Shown here one piece after another: positions 1 through 7,051 of a stretch of 16,857 nucleotides of DNA (the first letter of the stretch is position 1; every line of letters begins with the position of its first letter). Location of the stretch: the NCBI GenBank assembly GCA_002887195.1, contig PJAB01001144.1, positions 1 through 16,857 of the forward strand. The letters run 5' to 3'. The notes under the pieces were generated by a model that worked only from the letters and a program-made list of their open reading frames with translations, had not been told where the DNA came from and did not search any database. This stretch comes from Chrysochromulina parva (Eukaryota > Haptophyta > Prymnesiales > Chrysochromulinaceae). Position numbers and translations under genes: made by a program.

Positions 1-2439
1 GTGGGCTCGCAGATCACCGGTTGCTCTAACCTTTACCCGCTTAACGCTTCCCAGAGCGTGTCTAAGATTCGGTTGCAGCTCTTCACTGTGTCCTGTTTCA
101 CTGTTAACAAGAAAGCCCAAAGAAATCGGCGTTCACAATGGCGCTCTGCCGTCTCTTCAATGAACGCTCCACTCTTCAGCGCTACCCTCGCACACCCTGC
201 AGTCATCCTGGCAGTCCTTGATGGCAAATCGCTCACTCTGAAGGCGCAATGCACCAAGGGCGCGCCGCTTTCCGCAAAGCTCGGCATGCTCTCCGCAGGT
301 CATGCGTGCTCTCCATCCTTCAAATCCGCGCCCGCCAATCCGTTTGCCCTCTTCGCGCGAAGCGGCGAGTGCTCGCTCGAGGCCAAGATAAGAACGGCTC
401 TGGCCGTCGGCGCGTCCGTGCTCATCGTTGCCGACACGCTCACCACCTTGTATGCGCCATTACCAAATGACACGTCATCATCACTGCTGCTGGCGGACCC
501 GTGCTCGGTGTACTGCGACGCGGGCCGAGGCATGGTCGACACTCGCGGAGTCGAGATGCCTGACGTGCTTAGCGGGCTCGTTGGCCAGTGCCCGCCGCCC
601 GACACGTACAGCGGCAAACGGTGCTCGACCAATCTCTGCGCCTTCTCCTCCTTTCCCAACTCATCCTCGCCGATGCGCGAGGTCTGCTGTGTGCTCGAGC
701 CGCACATGCCACCTGTCGCTGCCCCTGCCGCTACATTCTCGGTGCCAGTGCTTTCGATCTCCCTGGCGCTTGGGATGGTGCTTGAAAGAATGTGCTCCAC
801 GTCCACCTTCTCCGTTTCTGGCTTGCTGTCGCGCTGCTCGCTCCAAGTGACCATCGAAACTGACGTACCGCGGGGCGCTTGGGACGGCGCTTGGGATGGC
901 TCGGCGCTGATCATATGGGCGATTGCCACGGGCACGGCTGCACTCGCCTCCTACCTTGCTGCATCCGAGCATAAGATGCAGGACCAAGAAATGCGAGCTG
1001 CTTTACGCGACAATAAGCGCTCTCCCGACCTTGCTGCTGACCTCGCCTCAGTCGCCGCCTCGACCATCGACACGACGACAGCCGTCGCCTTCTTGGTGAT
1101 GGCGAGCTCTAGCCTGCTTACGCTCTACTTCCTCCTCCAAGTGGGGCTCGCCTCCGTACTCCTGTTCCTCATCAACCTTGCCTTCATCCTGGTGAGCGCC
1201 GCCGCCTCGGCCGAAGTCTTCCTGTTGCCCCTCCTCATGACGTTGTGTCCGAGCGACCTGCAAGAGGCCTCTATCCGCCTGTCACGAGCGGCAGTGACGA
1301 GTGCCGCCCCTGACGCGGCGTCGGCGTGTGCAGAGACTGCAGTACCAGCAGAGGCCACACGAACCGCGCCGCCCGCCGCCGAGGACAGCGAAGCGTTGCA
1401 GTTGCTTCCCTTGGTCAGCAGCCTCACTGCACTAGCCATCTCGATCAGTTGGTTTATCTACCGCAAGGAGCCTTGGATGTGGCTGGTGCAGGATGGGCTC
1501 TCGATGGCCGTGTGCATCCTGTTCGTGCGCACCATCCGACTGCCTTCGCTCAAGCTCGCCACCTTCTTCTTGTGCCTCATGTTCCTGTATGATATTTGCA
1601 TGGTCTTCATCTCGCCGCTCGTCTTCCACAAGTCGGTTATGCTCGAGGTGGCCACCGCAGGCGCGTCCACTCGCTCCGTTGGCGAGCACGGCCAGTGCGT
1701 GCGCACCAGGGGCGAGAACATGCCCATGCTTATGGCCGTCCCTCGCATGTTCCCCTACACCTCAGTGTACGATGGCGTCTTCTCGCCGCCCCCACCGCTG
1801 TTGCCCCCCTTGGCGGCTGAGGAGGCCCTCGGTGTGGGAAGCTGGCTTTGGCGCCTCTCGGGCGCGCCAGGCGATTATGGCATGATTGGTCTGGGCGACA
1901 TCGTATTGCCTGCTCTCGCGATCGCGTACGGCCGTCGAGTCGACCTCGCCTCAGCTCCGAACGCGTGGTTTGGCTACTACACCTTTGCCGTGGTTGGCTA
2001 CGCAGTGGGCCTTCTTGTGACTCTGGCCGCCAATGCCTACGGCTGGACTTTCAACGGTGTGCAAGGCCAGCCGGCGCTGCTTTACCTCGTTCCGGGCGTG
2101 ATCGGTTTCCAACTGCTTCGGGCTGTGATCGCGTGCGAGCTCCAGGCAACTTGGGAGGGCCAGCAACTTCCCCAGCTCCCAGCCAACTTGAGCAGCCTCA
2201 GCTGCGATGGCTGTAATGCCAGCTTGCTGCTCGATGAGATGGCCCACTCCGACAGCGACCGCAACCTTGACTATTGCCGCGCGTGCTTTGCGAGGTTACC
2301 CGCCGAGAAGAGACGCGACCTTGTCGAGCGGCCAGTTCACGAGCGATGTGGGGTGGACCTTCCCACCGCCATCAAGTGCACGACCTCCACACACCGAGAC
2401 TTTGCGGCGTCTGGCGGTCGCGAGCAGACGCTCTTATGA
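1..2439 (+). CDS. SPPL2: Signal peptide peptidase-like (SPPL2-type) intramembrane aspartyl protease, 5' end uncertain
   Basis: GxGD-type aspartyl protease expected to cut type II membrane-protein stubs within endomembranes. Seen: the two catalytic motifs, YD in FLYDICMVFISP (Asp531) and GLGD (Asp633), plus the PAL motif QPALLYLVPG (residues 690-699). A PA (protease-associated) luminal domain precedes the core at about residues 100-265, including FARSGECSLEAKI, GASVLIVAD and VPVLSISLALG. I count about nine hydrophobic helices, starting near residue 301 (SALIIWAIATGTAALASYLA). PA domain plus SPP core is the SPPL2 arrangement; plain SPP lacks PA. The frame is open from base 1 (GTG), so the true start and signal peptide may lie upstream; the first good internal ATG is at 160 (Met54). 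After the last helix there is an extra tail with paired cysteines, CDGC (735-738) and YCRAC (759-762), resembling part of a zinc finger. Stop TGA at 2437-2439. Family assignment is firm; start and tail are uncertain. Confidence 0.92.
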   Translation: MGSQITGCSNLYPLNASQSVSKIRLQLFTVSCFTVNKKAQRNRRSQWRSAVSSMNAPLFSATLAHPAVILAVLDGKSLTLKAQCTKGAPLSAKLGMLSAGHACSPSFKSAPANPFALFARSGECSLEAKIRTALAVGASVLIVADTLTTLYAPLPNDTSSSLLLADPCSVYCDAGRGMVDTRGVEMPDVLSGLVGQCPPPDTYSGKRCSTNLCAFSSFPNSSSPMREVCCVLEPHMPPVAAPAATFSVPVLSISLALGMVLERMCSTSTFSVSGLLSRCSLQVTIETDVPRGAWDGAWDGSALIIWAIATGTAALASYLAASEHKMQDQEMRAALRDNKRSPDLAADLASVAASTIDTTTAVAFLVMASSSLLTLYFLLQVGLASVLLFLINLAFILVSAAASAEVFLLPLLMTLCPSDLQEASIRLSRAAVTSAAPDAASACAETAVPAEATRTAPPAAEDSEALQLLPLVSSLTALAISISWFIYRKEPWMWLVQDGLSMAVCILFVRTIRLPSLKLATFFLCLMFLYDICMVFISPLVFHKSVMLEVATAGASTRSVGEHGQCVRTRGENMPMLMAVPRMFPYTSVYDGVFSPPPPLLPPLAAEEALGVGSWLWRLSGAPGDYGMIGLGDIVLPALAIAYGRRVDLASAPNAWFGYYTFAVVGYAVGLLVTLAANAYGWTFNGVQGQPALLYLVPGVIGFQLLRAVIACELQATWEGQQLPQLPANLSSLSCDGCNASLLLDEMAHSDSDRNLDYCRACFARLPAEKRRDLVERPVHERCGVDLPTAIKCTTSTHRDFAASGGREQTLL

Positions 2440-2590
2440 GCGATAGCGCGATGCACACACTCACTAGACTCACTTTAGAATCACTTCAAGTCTTCAACCG
2501 TACATCCGCGCGGGTCCGGCGAGCGGCGCGTGGTCGATCCGAAAGCGGATATCGTATCGCACGACGCATTTTCCGCGCAACGATCTATAC

Positions 2591-2599
2591 GATGTTTCG
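2591..2599. repeat. Target-site duplication, left copy
   Basis: The 9-mer GATGTTTCG lies directly outside the left terminal inverted repeat and recurs exactly at 6840-6848 directly outside the right one. This marks the insertion site of the 4.24-kb element. Confidence 0.93.
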
Positions 2600-2615
2600 C
2601 ATAGGGTGGGGGTAG
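2600..2615 (+). repeat. Left terminal inverted repeat
   Basis: CATAGGGTGGGGGTAG, exactly complementary to 6824-6839. Identity stops after the G at 2615: the left side continues GGTAAAAG, while the right side, read inward, continues CTTTTTCGG. Confidence 0.93.
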
Positions 2616-2740
2616 GGTAAAAGTGAGGGCATTTTGGCGTAAGATGGTAAAAGTGTGCAGGGTACAAGATTCGCGTAAAACGGTAAAAGTCCTCGTGCCT
2701 CCGTATCCAGGGTAAAAGCAGGGTAAAAGCCACTTTTACT
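2616..2740 (+). repeat. Left subterminal GGTAAAAG repeat cluster
   Basis: GGTAAAAG occurs at 2616-2623, 2646-2653, 2682-2689, 2711-2718 and 2722-2729, with a variant GGTACAAG at 2661-2668 and an inverted variant (AGTAAAAG on the minus strand) at 2733-2740. Two copies carry a longer context of the form CGTAARAYGGTAAAAG (around 2638 and 2674). Subterminal repeats of this kind often bind transposase; that role is inferred. Confidence 0.85.
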
Positions 2741-3230
2741 GAAAGCACCAGTAAAATTCGCTTACACCGCCGAGCGTGAATGTAATTCATGAACAGGAGA
2801 CTTCACCGGTCCTGTATTCCTGCATTGCGTGCCCGACCGAGACGCACTCCTTCGGACATGGAGCCTCCGTCCACTCAGCCGTTCGCCCACGCCAACGAGA
2901 GCGACGCCCAGAGCTCATGCTGGATGGCGTGCTACAAGTTGGTTATGCGTCCGTGCTGGAGCTGCGCAAGCTGAATGGAAAGCGCCGTGTGCCGCGGCTA
3001 AGCGTCCGTGCTAAGGATGCATCGCGGTGCAGTGCGGTGATCTTGCCGCTCGTGAAGCGCAGCGGGCGGTGGGTGGCAGACCGCAGCGTCGCACGCCCCA
3101 TGGTTGTGGCGTTTCTGAGCCTCGGGCGGTGTGTAGTACGAAGCGAGGGCAGTGGCAATCGCGCCGGCAGCTTTACCATCGTAGCGCGGTAGCGGCCGAT
3201 CAGGCCGCTGGCGGGCCTGCGCTGCGCACA
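2741..3230 (+). other. Left unique segment of the element, coding status undecided
   Basis: This stretch is not obviously repetitive. All three forward frames are open for part of it. One begins at an ATG at 2858 (MEPPSTQPF...) and closes near 2974. Another, 2776-3192, includes the basic stretch VLELRKLNGKRRVPRLS. A third (from 3027) runs in frame into the SAP segment downstream. They could be exons of one spliced gene ending in the SAP domain, but I cannot identify splice sites with confidence and recognise no domain here. Confidence 0.35.
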
Positions 3231-3428
3231 ATGAACCTGAGCGAGGACCTATTCGCCGCCGAAGCGATGAACGCGGTGGAGAAGGACCTGATGGAGATGA
3301 AAGTGACCGAACTCAAGGAGGAGCTCGCGTCACGTAACGAGCCAGTCTCGGGCAATAAGGCATGGCTGAGGCGACGGCTGCACACTGCGATCGTGCGCGA
3401 GCATCTGGAGGCCGCAAGTGAAGAGTGA
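3231..3428 (+). CDS. Small SAP-domain protein inside the mobile element
   Basis: The 65-residue product from the ATG at 3231 contains a SAP motif at about residues 24-53: LKEELASRNEPVSGNKAWL followed by RRRL. This matches the family pattern of two amphipathic helices separated by a Gly-containing turn. SAP domains bind DNA, often AT-rich or scaffold-attachment DNA, and occur in repair, chromatin and some transposon proteins. The start is chosen because the residues before it in this frame (open from 3027) look non-coding and Arg-rich, but the frame could extend upstream or be the last exon of a spliced gene. It is the only recognisable protein domain in the element. Role in transposition, for example binding the GGTAAAAG sites, is speculation. 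Confidence 0.55.
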   Translation: MNLSEDLFAAEAMNAVEKDLMEMKVTELKEELASRNEPVSGNKAWLRRRLHTAIVREHLEAASEE

Positions 3429-3436
3429 GAGAAACT

Positions 3437-3531
3437 ACAATCGGCGTCGAGGGCGGCGTTGAGCGCGGCGTACAGGGCGGTGTCAAGGGCGGCGTCGGCG
3501 GTGTCAAGGGCGGCGTCGAGGGCGGAGCTCA
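3437..3531 (+). repeat. 12-bp minisatellite GGCGGYGTCRAG, left block
   Basis: About seven imperfect copies of a 12-bp unit; one forward frame reads as Gly-Gly-Val-Lys/Glu repeats. A related block of the same unit recurs at 4343-4428, so the two bracket the CCATCGCC block. The forward frame (3425-3631) continues past the repeat into a lysine-rich non-repetitive segment (GKFVDKPAGKYSGG, then NKRKLC) ending at 3631, which might be a genuine exon remnant. Confidence 0.7.
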
Positions 3532-3699
3532 AGTCTCGATTCTCGGCAAATTTGTGGACAAACCAGCGGGCAAGTACTCGGGCGGCAACAAGCGCAAGCT
3601 CTGCTTCCGTGTCTCGTTGAGAGACCCGTAGCTTGTCCTGCTTATCGAGCGTTCGTCGGGCATGGACGCGGCGTCCATGCACTTCCTGTCTTCACCCGT

Positions 3700-4335
3700 T
3701 CACCGCCTCCGCCATTGCTTCGCCATCGCCTCCACCATCGCCGCCTCCGTCATCGCCTCTGCAGCCATCCCCACCGCCATCTCCACTGCCGTCACCACAA
3801 CCATCGGCATCGCCTTCACCGCCTCAAACATCTCCTGCACCATTGCCTACGTCATCGTCGCCTGTGCCATCGCCTCTCCCGCCATCTTGACCACACCATC
3901 TCCACCGCCATCACTATAACCATCGCCATCGCCTTCACCGCCTGCGCCTTCTCCACCGCCATCACCGCCTCCGCGATCCCCTCGACCACCATCTCCATCA
4001 TCCTCACCACCTCCTCTGCCATCGCCTCCGCCATCGCCGCCTCCGCCATCGCCGCCTCCGCCATTGCCGTCTCCTCCGCCATCAGAACCACCATCTCCAC
4101 CGCCGTCACCAAAACTATCGCCATCACCTTCACCGCCTCCGACATCTGGTACACCATCGCCTCCGCCATCGTCACCTCTACCATCGCCTCCCCCACCATC
4201 TTGACCACCCTTTCCACCGCCCTTCCTATAGCCTTCGCCATCACCTTCACCGCCACTGCCTTCTCCACCGCCATCACCACCTCCGCGATCGCCTCGACCA
4301 CCGTCTTCATCACCCTGGCATCAATGGCGGCATGA
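3700..4335 (+). repeat. Degenerate CCATCGCCTCC block with a ~313-bp duplication
   Basis: Low-complexity run built from variants of GCCATCGCCTCC and GCCATCACCGCC. Because unit lengths are multiples of three, long frames stay open on both strands, which is not evidence of coding. A higher-order duplication is visible: CCATCTTGACC at 3882 and 4196, and TTCTCCACCGCCATCACC at 3949 and 4261, lie 312-314 bp apart, with flanking sequence aligning over most of that length. Confidence 0.75.
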
Positions 4336-4342
4336 GTAACGT

Positions 4343-4428
4343 CCAGGGCGGCGTCGAAGGCCACGTCATCGTCATGGGCGGCATCAGGGGCAGCATTGAG
4401 GGCGGCATCAACGGCGGCATTGAGGTAA
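4343..4428 (+). repeat. 12-bp minisatellite, right block
   Basis: Copies of GGCGGCATYRAG/GGCGGCGTCGAA, the same unit type as at 3437-3531 but more diverged. The segment ends in TTGAGGTAAGC. Confidence 0.6.
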
Positions 4429-4486
4429 GCTGTGAATGCCACTCACGAACAGTCTCTCGGACATCCAAGGCCTATGACTGCCTCTC

Positions 4487-4646
4487 CCTGACTGCCTCTC
4501 TCTGAGTGTCTCTCTCAGACTGCCTTTCCCTGACTGCCTCTCTCGGAGTGCCTCTCTCGGAATGTCTCTCGCTGAGTGTCTCTCTCGGAGTGCCTCTCTC
4601 AGAGTGCCTCTCTCAGAGTGCCTCTCTCTGAGTGTCTCTCTCATCG
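4487..4646 (+). repeat. 14-bp minisatellite TGCCTCTCTCNGAG, block 1
   Basis: Roughly eleven units of TGYCTCTCTCNGAG in head-to-tail array, with small length changes. The same unit forms the larger array at 5484-6125. The arrays leave reading frames open (Leu-Ser-Glu-Cys type peptides) that I do not regard as genes. Confidence 0.85.
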
Positions 4647-4647
4647 G

Positions 4648-4890
4648 TCAACTACAGTGTAACTACCCCATCGCCCCGATGGGAAGTTTGCTGACGCGCT
4701 TGCCTCGACTCTCGCTTAACTCTGGCTTGCACAACTGCGGCTGATGCTCCAGTCAACTACACAGTCGGTACGTGCCGAAGAGACCTGCAATATTCCCATC
4801 GCCCCGATGGGGAAATCGCTGAAGTGCTTGCCTCGACTCTCGCTCGCAAATCTGCGGCTGTGCCGCTCCGGTCAGCTCAATCTCTCGTTA
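4648..4890 (+). repeat. Tandem ~104-120 bp unit containing a perfect hairpin
   Basis: Two successive units start with GTCAACTACA (4648 and about 4752) and end with CTGCGGCTG...GCTCC; a third start (GGTCAGCTCAA) is seen near 4869. Each contains a palindrome, CCCATCG-CCC-CGATGGG, at 4667-4683 and 4795-4811: a 7-bp stem with a 3-base loop. The conserved tail that follows is GCTTGCCTCGACTCTCGCT. Confidence 0.7.
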
Positions 4891-4914
4891 GAAGGCCGTG
4901 CACTGTGGCGGCGC

Positions 4915-5265
4915 TGCAACCTCCGCCCCGTAGTCCTCGCCGTCGTCCTCAACTTGGCCGTCTCCGCCCTCAGCCTCGCCGCCGCCGCCACACAGCCCGC
5001 CCTCGCCGCCGCCGCCCTCGGCATCGCCTTCGCCGCCACCTCCCATGCCCCCGTCGCCTGCGTCCTCACCCTCACCGCCGCCGCCCACACCCTCACTGCC
5101 ACCGGCCTCGCCGCCGCCCTCACCCACACCGCGTGCGCGCCCTCACCCTCGCTGCCTCCGCCCTCGCCGTCACTGCCCTCGCCACCACCTGCACCGTCTC
5201 CTCCCTGAAGCTCACCGCCTCCACCCTTGCCGCCTCCGCCCTCACCCTCACCGCCACCGGCACCG
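4915..5265 (+). repeat. CCG/CTC-rich low-complexity block
   Basis: Imperfect GCCGCCGCCCTCACC-type sequence. One forward frame (4744-5208) ends in a Pro/Ser-rich stretch and the reverse strand reads as Gly/Glu-rich peptide. No recognised domain; treated as repeat, not gene. Confidence 0.65.
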
Positions 5266-5313
5266 CTCAACATCACAGGAGGCTACATCGACCAAGTGTG
5301 TGTGCATATCTTC

Positions 5314-5489
5314 AAAAGTTCCCATCGCCCTCATGTGAGACTCACGTTTGCTCGTTGCTTGCAGGACGGCGGTGTCTTTGTCGAGGATGGCACGGTGCAC
5401 TAGGGAAAGCTGCTGTAGCTATGTGCGCGCTCACGCTCAAAGTTCCCATTGCCCTGATGGGAAAATGGCTGACGTGCTTGCCTCTCTCT
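5314..5489 (+). repeat. Two further diverged copies of the hairpin unit
   Basis: AAAGTTCCCATCGCCCT at about 5316-5331 and AAAGTTCCCATTGCCCT from about 5440, the latter continuing GATGGGAAAATGGCTGACG and then CTTGCCTCTCTCT. The palindrome is broken in both. The last copy runs directly into the second 14-bp minisatellite. Confidence 0.6.
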
Positions 5490-6125
5490 AATTACCTCTC
5501 TCACAGACTGCCTTTCTCAGAGTGTCTCTCTAAGACTGCCTCTCTCCGAGTGCCTCTCTTGGAGTGCCTCTCTCTGATTGCCTCTCTCTGATTGCCTCTC
5601 TCGGAGTGCCTCTCAGAGTGTCTCTCTCCAGACTGTGCCTCTCTCCAAGTGTCTCTCTCTGATTGCCTCTCTCTGATTGCCTCTCTGAGTGTCTCTCTCT
5701 GAGTGCCTCCTCTGAGTGTCTCTCTCAGAATGCCTCTCTCCGAGCGCCTCTCTCGGAGTGCCTCTATCTGAGTGCTTCTCTCAAAATCTCTCTCTCTGAG
5801 TGCCTCTCTTCGAGCGCCTCTCTCCGAGTGCCTCTCTCTGAGTGCCTCTCTCAGACTGCCTCTCTCTGAGTGTCTCTCTCGGAGCGCCTCTCTCTGAGTG
5901 CCACTCTCTGAGTGCCTCTCTCAGAGTGTCTCAGAGTGTCTTTCTCAGACTGCCTCTCCGAGTGTCTCTCTCGGAGTACGTCTCTCGGAGCGCCTCTTTC
6001 TGAATGCCTCTCGGGAGTGTTCTTCTCTGAGTACCTCTCTCGGAGTGCCTCTCTGAGTGCCTCTTACAGAGTGCCTCTCTGAGTGCCTCTTTGAGTGCCT
6101 GAGTGTCTCTCTCTGAGTGCTTCTC
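5484..6125 (+). repeat. 14-bp minisatellite TGCCTCTCTCNGAG, block 2
   Basis: About 640 bp of head-to-tail TGCCTCTCTCTGAG/TGTCTCTCTCNGAG units, roughly 45 copies, with occasional shortened units. Same repeat family as 4487-4646. It starts immediately after a hairpin unit whose final bases (GCTTGCCTCTCTCT) match the repeat. Confidence 0.88.
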
Positions 6126-6127
6126 AT

Positions 6128-6259
6128 GACGCCACCCATCGCCGCAGATATCTCACCACCACCACCCTCTTCATCGCTTCAGCACCCGCCATCACCATTG
6201 CCTCCGCCATCACCGCCGCCGCCCTCACTGCCTCCGCCCTCGCCCTCCCCACCGCCGCC

Positions 6260-6292
<33 letters not shown>

Positions 6293-6660
6293 TCCGCCCT
6301 CGCCCACGCCGCCTTCGCCGTCGCCGCCGCCGCCGCCATCGCCCTCGCTTCCGTCCTCACCCCCCCCGCCGCCGCATCCATCGCCATCGCCGCCTCCGCC
6401 CTCGCCGCCGCCGCCGCCGTCGCCCTCGCCACCTTTGCCCTCGCACTCGCCACTGCCGCCGCCCTCGCCGCCGCCGCCTCCGCCCTCGCCCCCGCTGCCC
6501 TCTCCCCCACCACCACCCTCTCCCTCGCCGCCGCCGCCTCCGCCCTCGCCGCCGCCGCACCCGCCCTCGCTGCCGCCGCCCTCGCCCCCGCCGCCCTCGC
6601 CGCCGCCGCCTCCGCCCTCTCCACCGCCGCCGCCCTCGCCACCTTTACCGCGCTTTCGCT
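6128..6660 (+). repeat. CCG/CTCGCC block encoding Pro-Ser repeats (pherophorin-like frame)
   Basis: Nearly pure CCGCCGCCGCCCTCGCC-type sequence. One forward frame, 6117-6662, reads as Ser-Pro(n) peptide like hydroxyproline-rich algal wall proteins (pherophorin/extensin hinge). The other two forward frames read poly-Ala/Leu or stay partly open, and the reverse strand is also open, as expected of a triplet-rich repeat. There is no signal peptide and no globular pherophorin domain, so a real gene is unlikely, though an exon of a repetitive protein cannot be excluded. Confidence 0.7.
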
Positions 6661-6667
6661 GAGGGAA

Positions 6668-6690
6668 CCTGACTTGACTTGACTTGACTC
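6668..6690 (+). repeat. Short GACTT tandem repeat
   Basis: Four to five copies of the 5-bp unit GACTT between the CCG block and the right subterminal region. Confidence 0.8.
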
Positions 6691-6715
6691 CCGCGCTTTG
6701 AAAAATTGTGTGATT

Positions 6716-6803
6716 GCGGTAAAACGGTAAAAGTGACTCACAGGATATGGGCGTATAGCAGTAAAAGTTGCCGCTTGGCGAGATTCTCGTAAGACGGTAA
6801 AAG
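6716..6803 (+). repeat. Right subterminal GGTAAAAG repeat cluster
   Basis: GGTAAAAG at 6726-6733 and 6796-6803, and AGTAAAAG at 6760-6767. The first and last are preceded by CGGTAAAAC and CGTAAGAC, matching the CGTAARAYGGTAAAAG context of the left cluster. The motif has the same orientation at both ends, so it is a direct rather than inverted subterminal repeat. Confidence 0.85.
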
Positions 6804-6823
6804 CTTCGGACCCTCCGAAAAAG

Positions 6824-6839
6824 CTACCCCCACCCTATG
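6824..6839 (-). repeat. Right terminal inverted repeat
   Basis: CTACCCCCACCCTATG, exact reverse complement of 2600-2615. Confidence 0.93.
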
Positions 6840-6848
6840 GATGTTTCG
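6840..6848. repeat. Target-site duplication, right copy
   Basis: GATGTTTCG, identical to 2591-2599. Confidence 0.93.
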
Positions 6849-6900
6849 ATTCTCATATTAAACTGTAATTCTCAAACAAAACCGCCCCGCCCTGTCGCCT

Positions 6901-6928
6901 GGGGGTGGGGGGGGGGGTCGTTTGGGGG
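6901..6928 (+). other. G-run tract, possible G-quadruplex
   Basis: Five Gs, T, eleven Gs, then TCGTTT and five more Gs on the plus strand, about 125 bp beyond the glycosyltransferase stop codon and about 50 bp from the right end of the element. On the transcribed glycosyltransferase strand this would be a C-run in the 3' flank. A G4 fold is possible from the spacing; function is unknown. Confidence 0.5.
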
Positions 6929-7051
6929 TCGTTGCTATGGACCGGACGCGTACGGTGGACCTCTGTCTCGCTCTTGGACCTCGCCTCCGCGCTTGATGGG
7001 CCAGGCTGCGCACGGAGCCGTGGAACCCCGGGACGGGACCGCGCGACGCGC

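Larger units (their letters stand above)
2600..6839. mobile_element. 4,240-bp TIR-bounded DNA element with 9-bp TSD, apparently non-autonomous
   Basis: Both ends carry the same 16-bp sequence in inverted orientation, CATAGGGTGGGGGTAG on the left and its exact complement on the right, flanked by identical 9-bp direct copies GATGTTTCG. That is the signature of cut-and-paste transposon insertion. Inside the ends are GGTAAAAG subterminal repeats on both sides, then a short SAP-domain frame, a 12-bp GGCGGYGTCRAG minisatellite, a CCATCGCC-type block, two blocks of a 14-bp CTCTC minisatellite, hairpin units, and a CCG-rich proline-coding block. No DDE/DDD transposase or other catalytic domain could be recognised in any frame, so the element probably relied on an enzyme encoded elsewhere. 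A 9-bp duplication is typical of Mutator-like (MULE) elements, but the terminal sequence does not itself identify a superfamily. It sits between the convergent 3' ends of the SPPL and glycosyltransferase genes. The perfect ends and duplication suggest recent insertion. Confidence 0.9.

Noticed and set aside
300..935. 211-residue minus-strand frame opposite the SPPL gene
   Set aside because: Antisense of the PA-domain region, which has clear family motifs on the plus strand.
3852..4442. 196-residue minus-strand frame rich in Met, Ala, Val and Glu
   Set aside because: It is the reverse reading of the CCATCGCC repeat; the composition follows the repeat, all frames are open, and no domain is present.
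4487..6125. CRISPR-like array
   Set aside because: The 14-bp units are directly contiguous with no spacers, so this is a minisatellite in eukaryotic DNA.
6124..6741. 205-residue minus-strand Ala/Arg-rich frame
   Set aside because: Antisense reading of the CCG/CTC repeat, open only because the unit is triplet-like.
2600..6839. Retrotransposon (LTR or LINE)
   Set aside because: Ends are inverted rather than direct repeats, there is no poly-A tail, and no reverse transcriptase or integrase motif was found.
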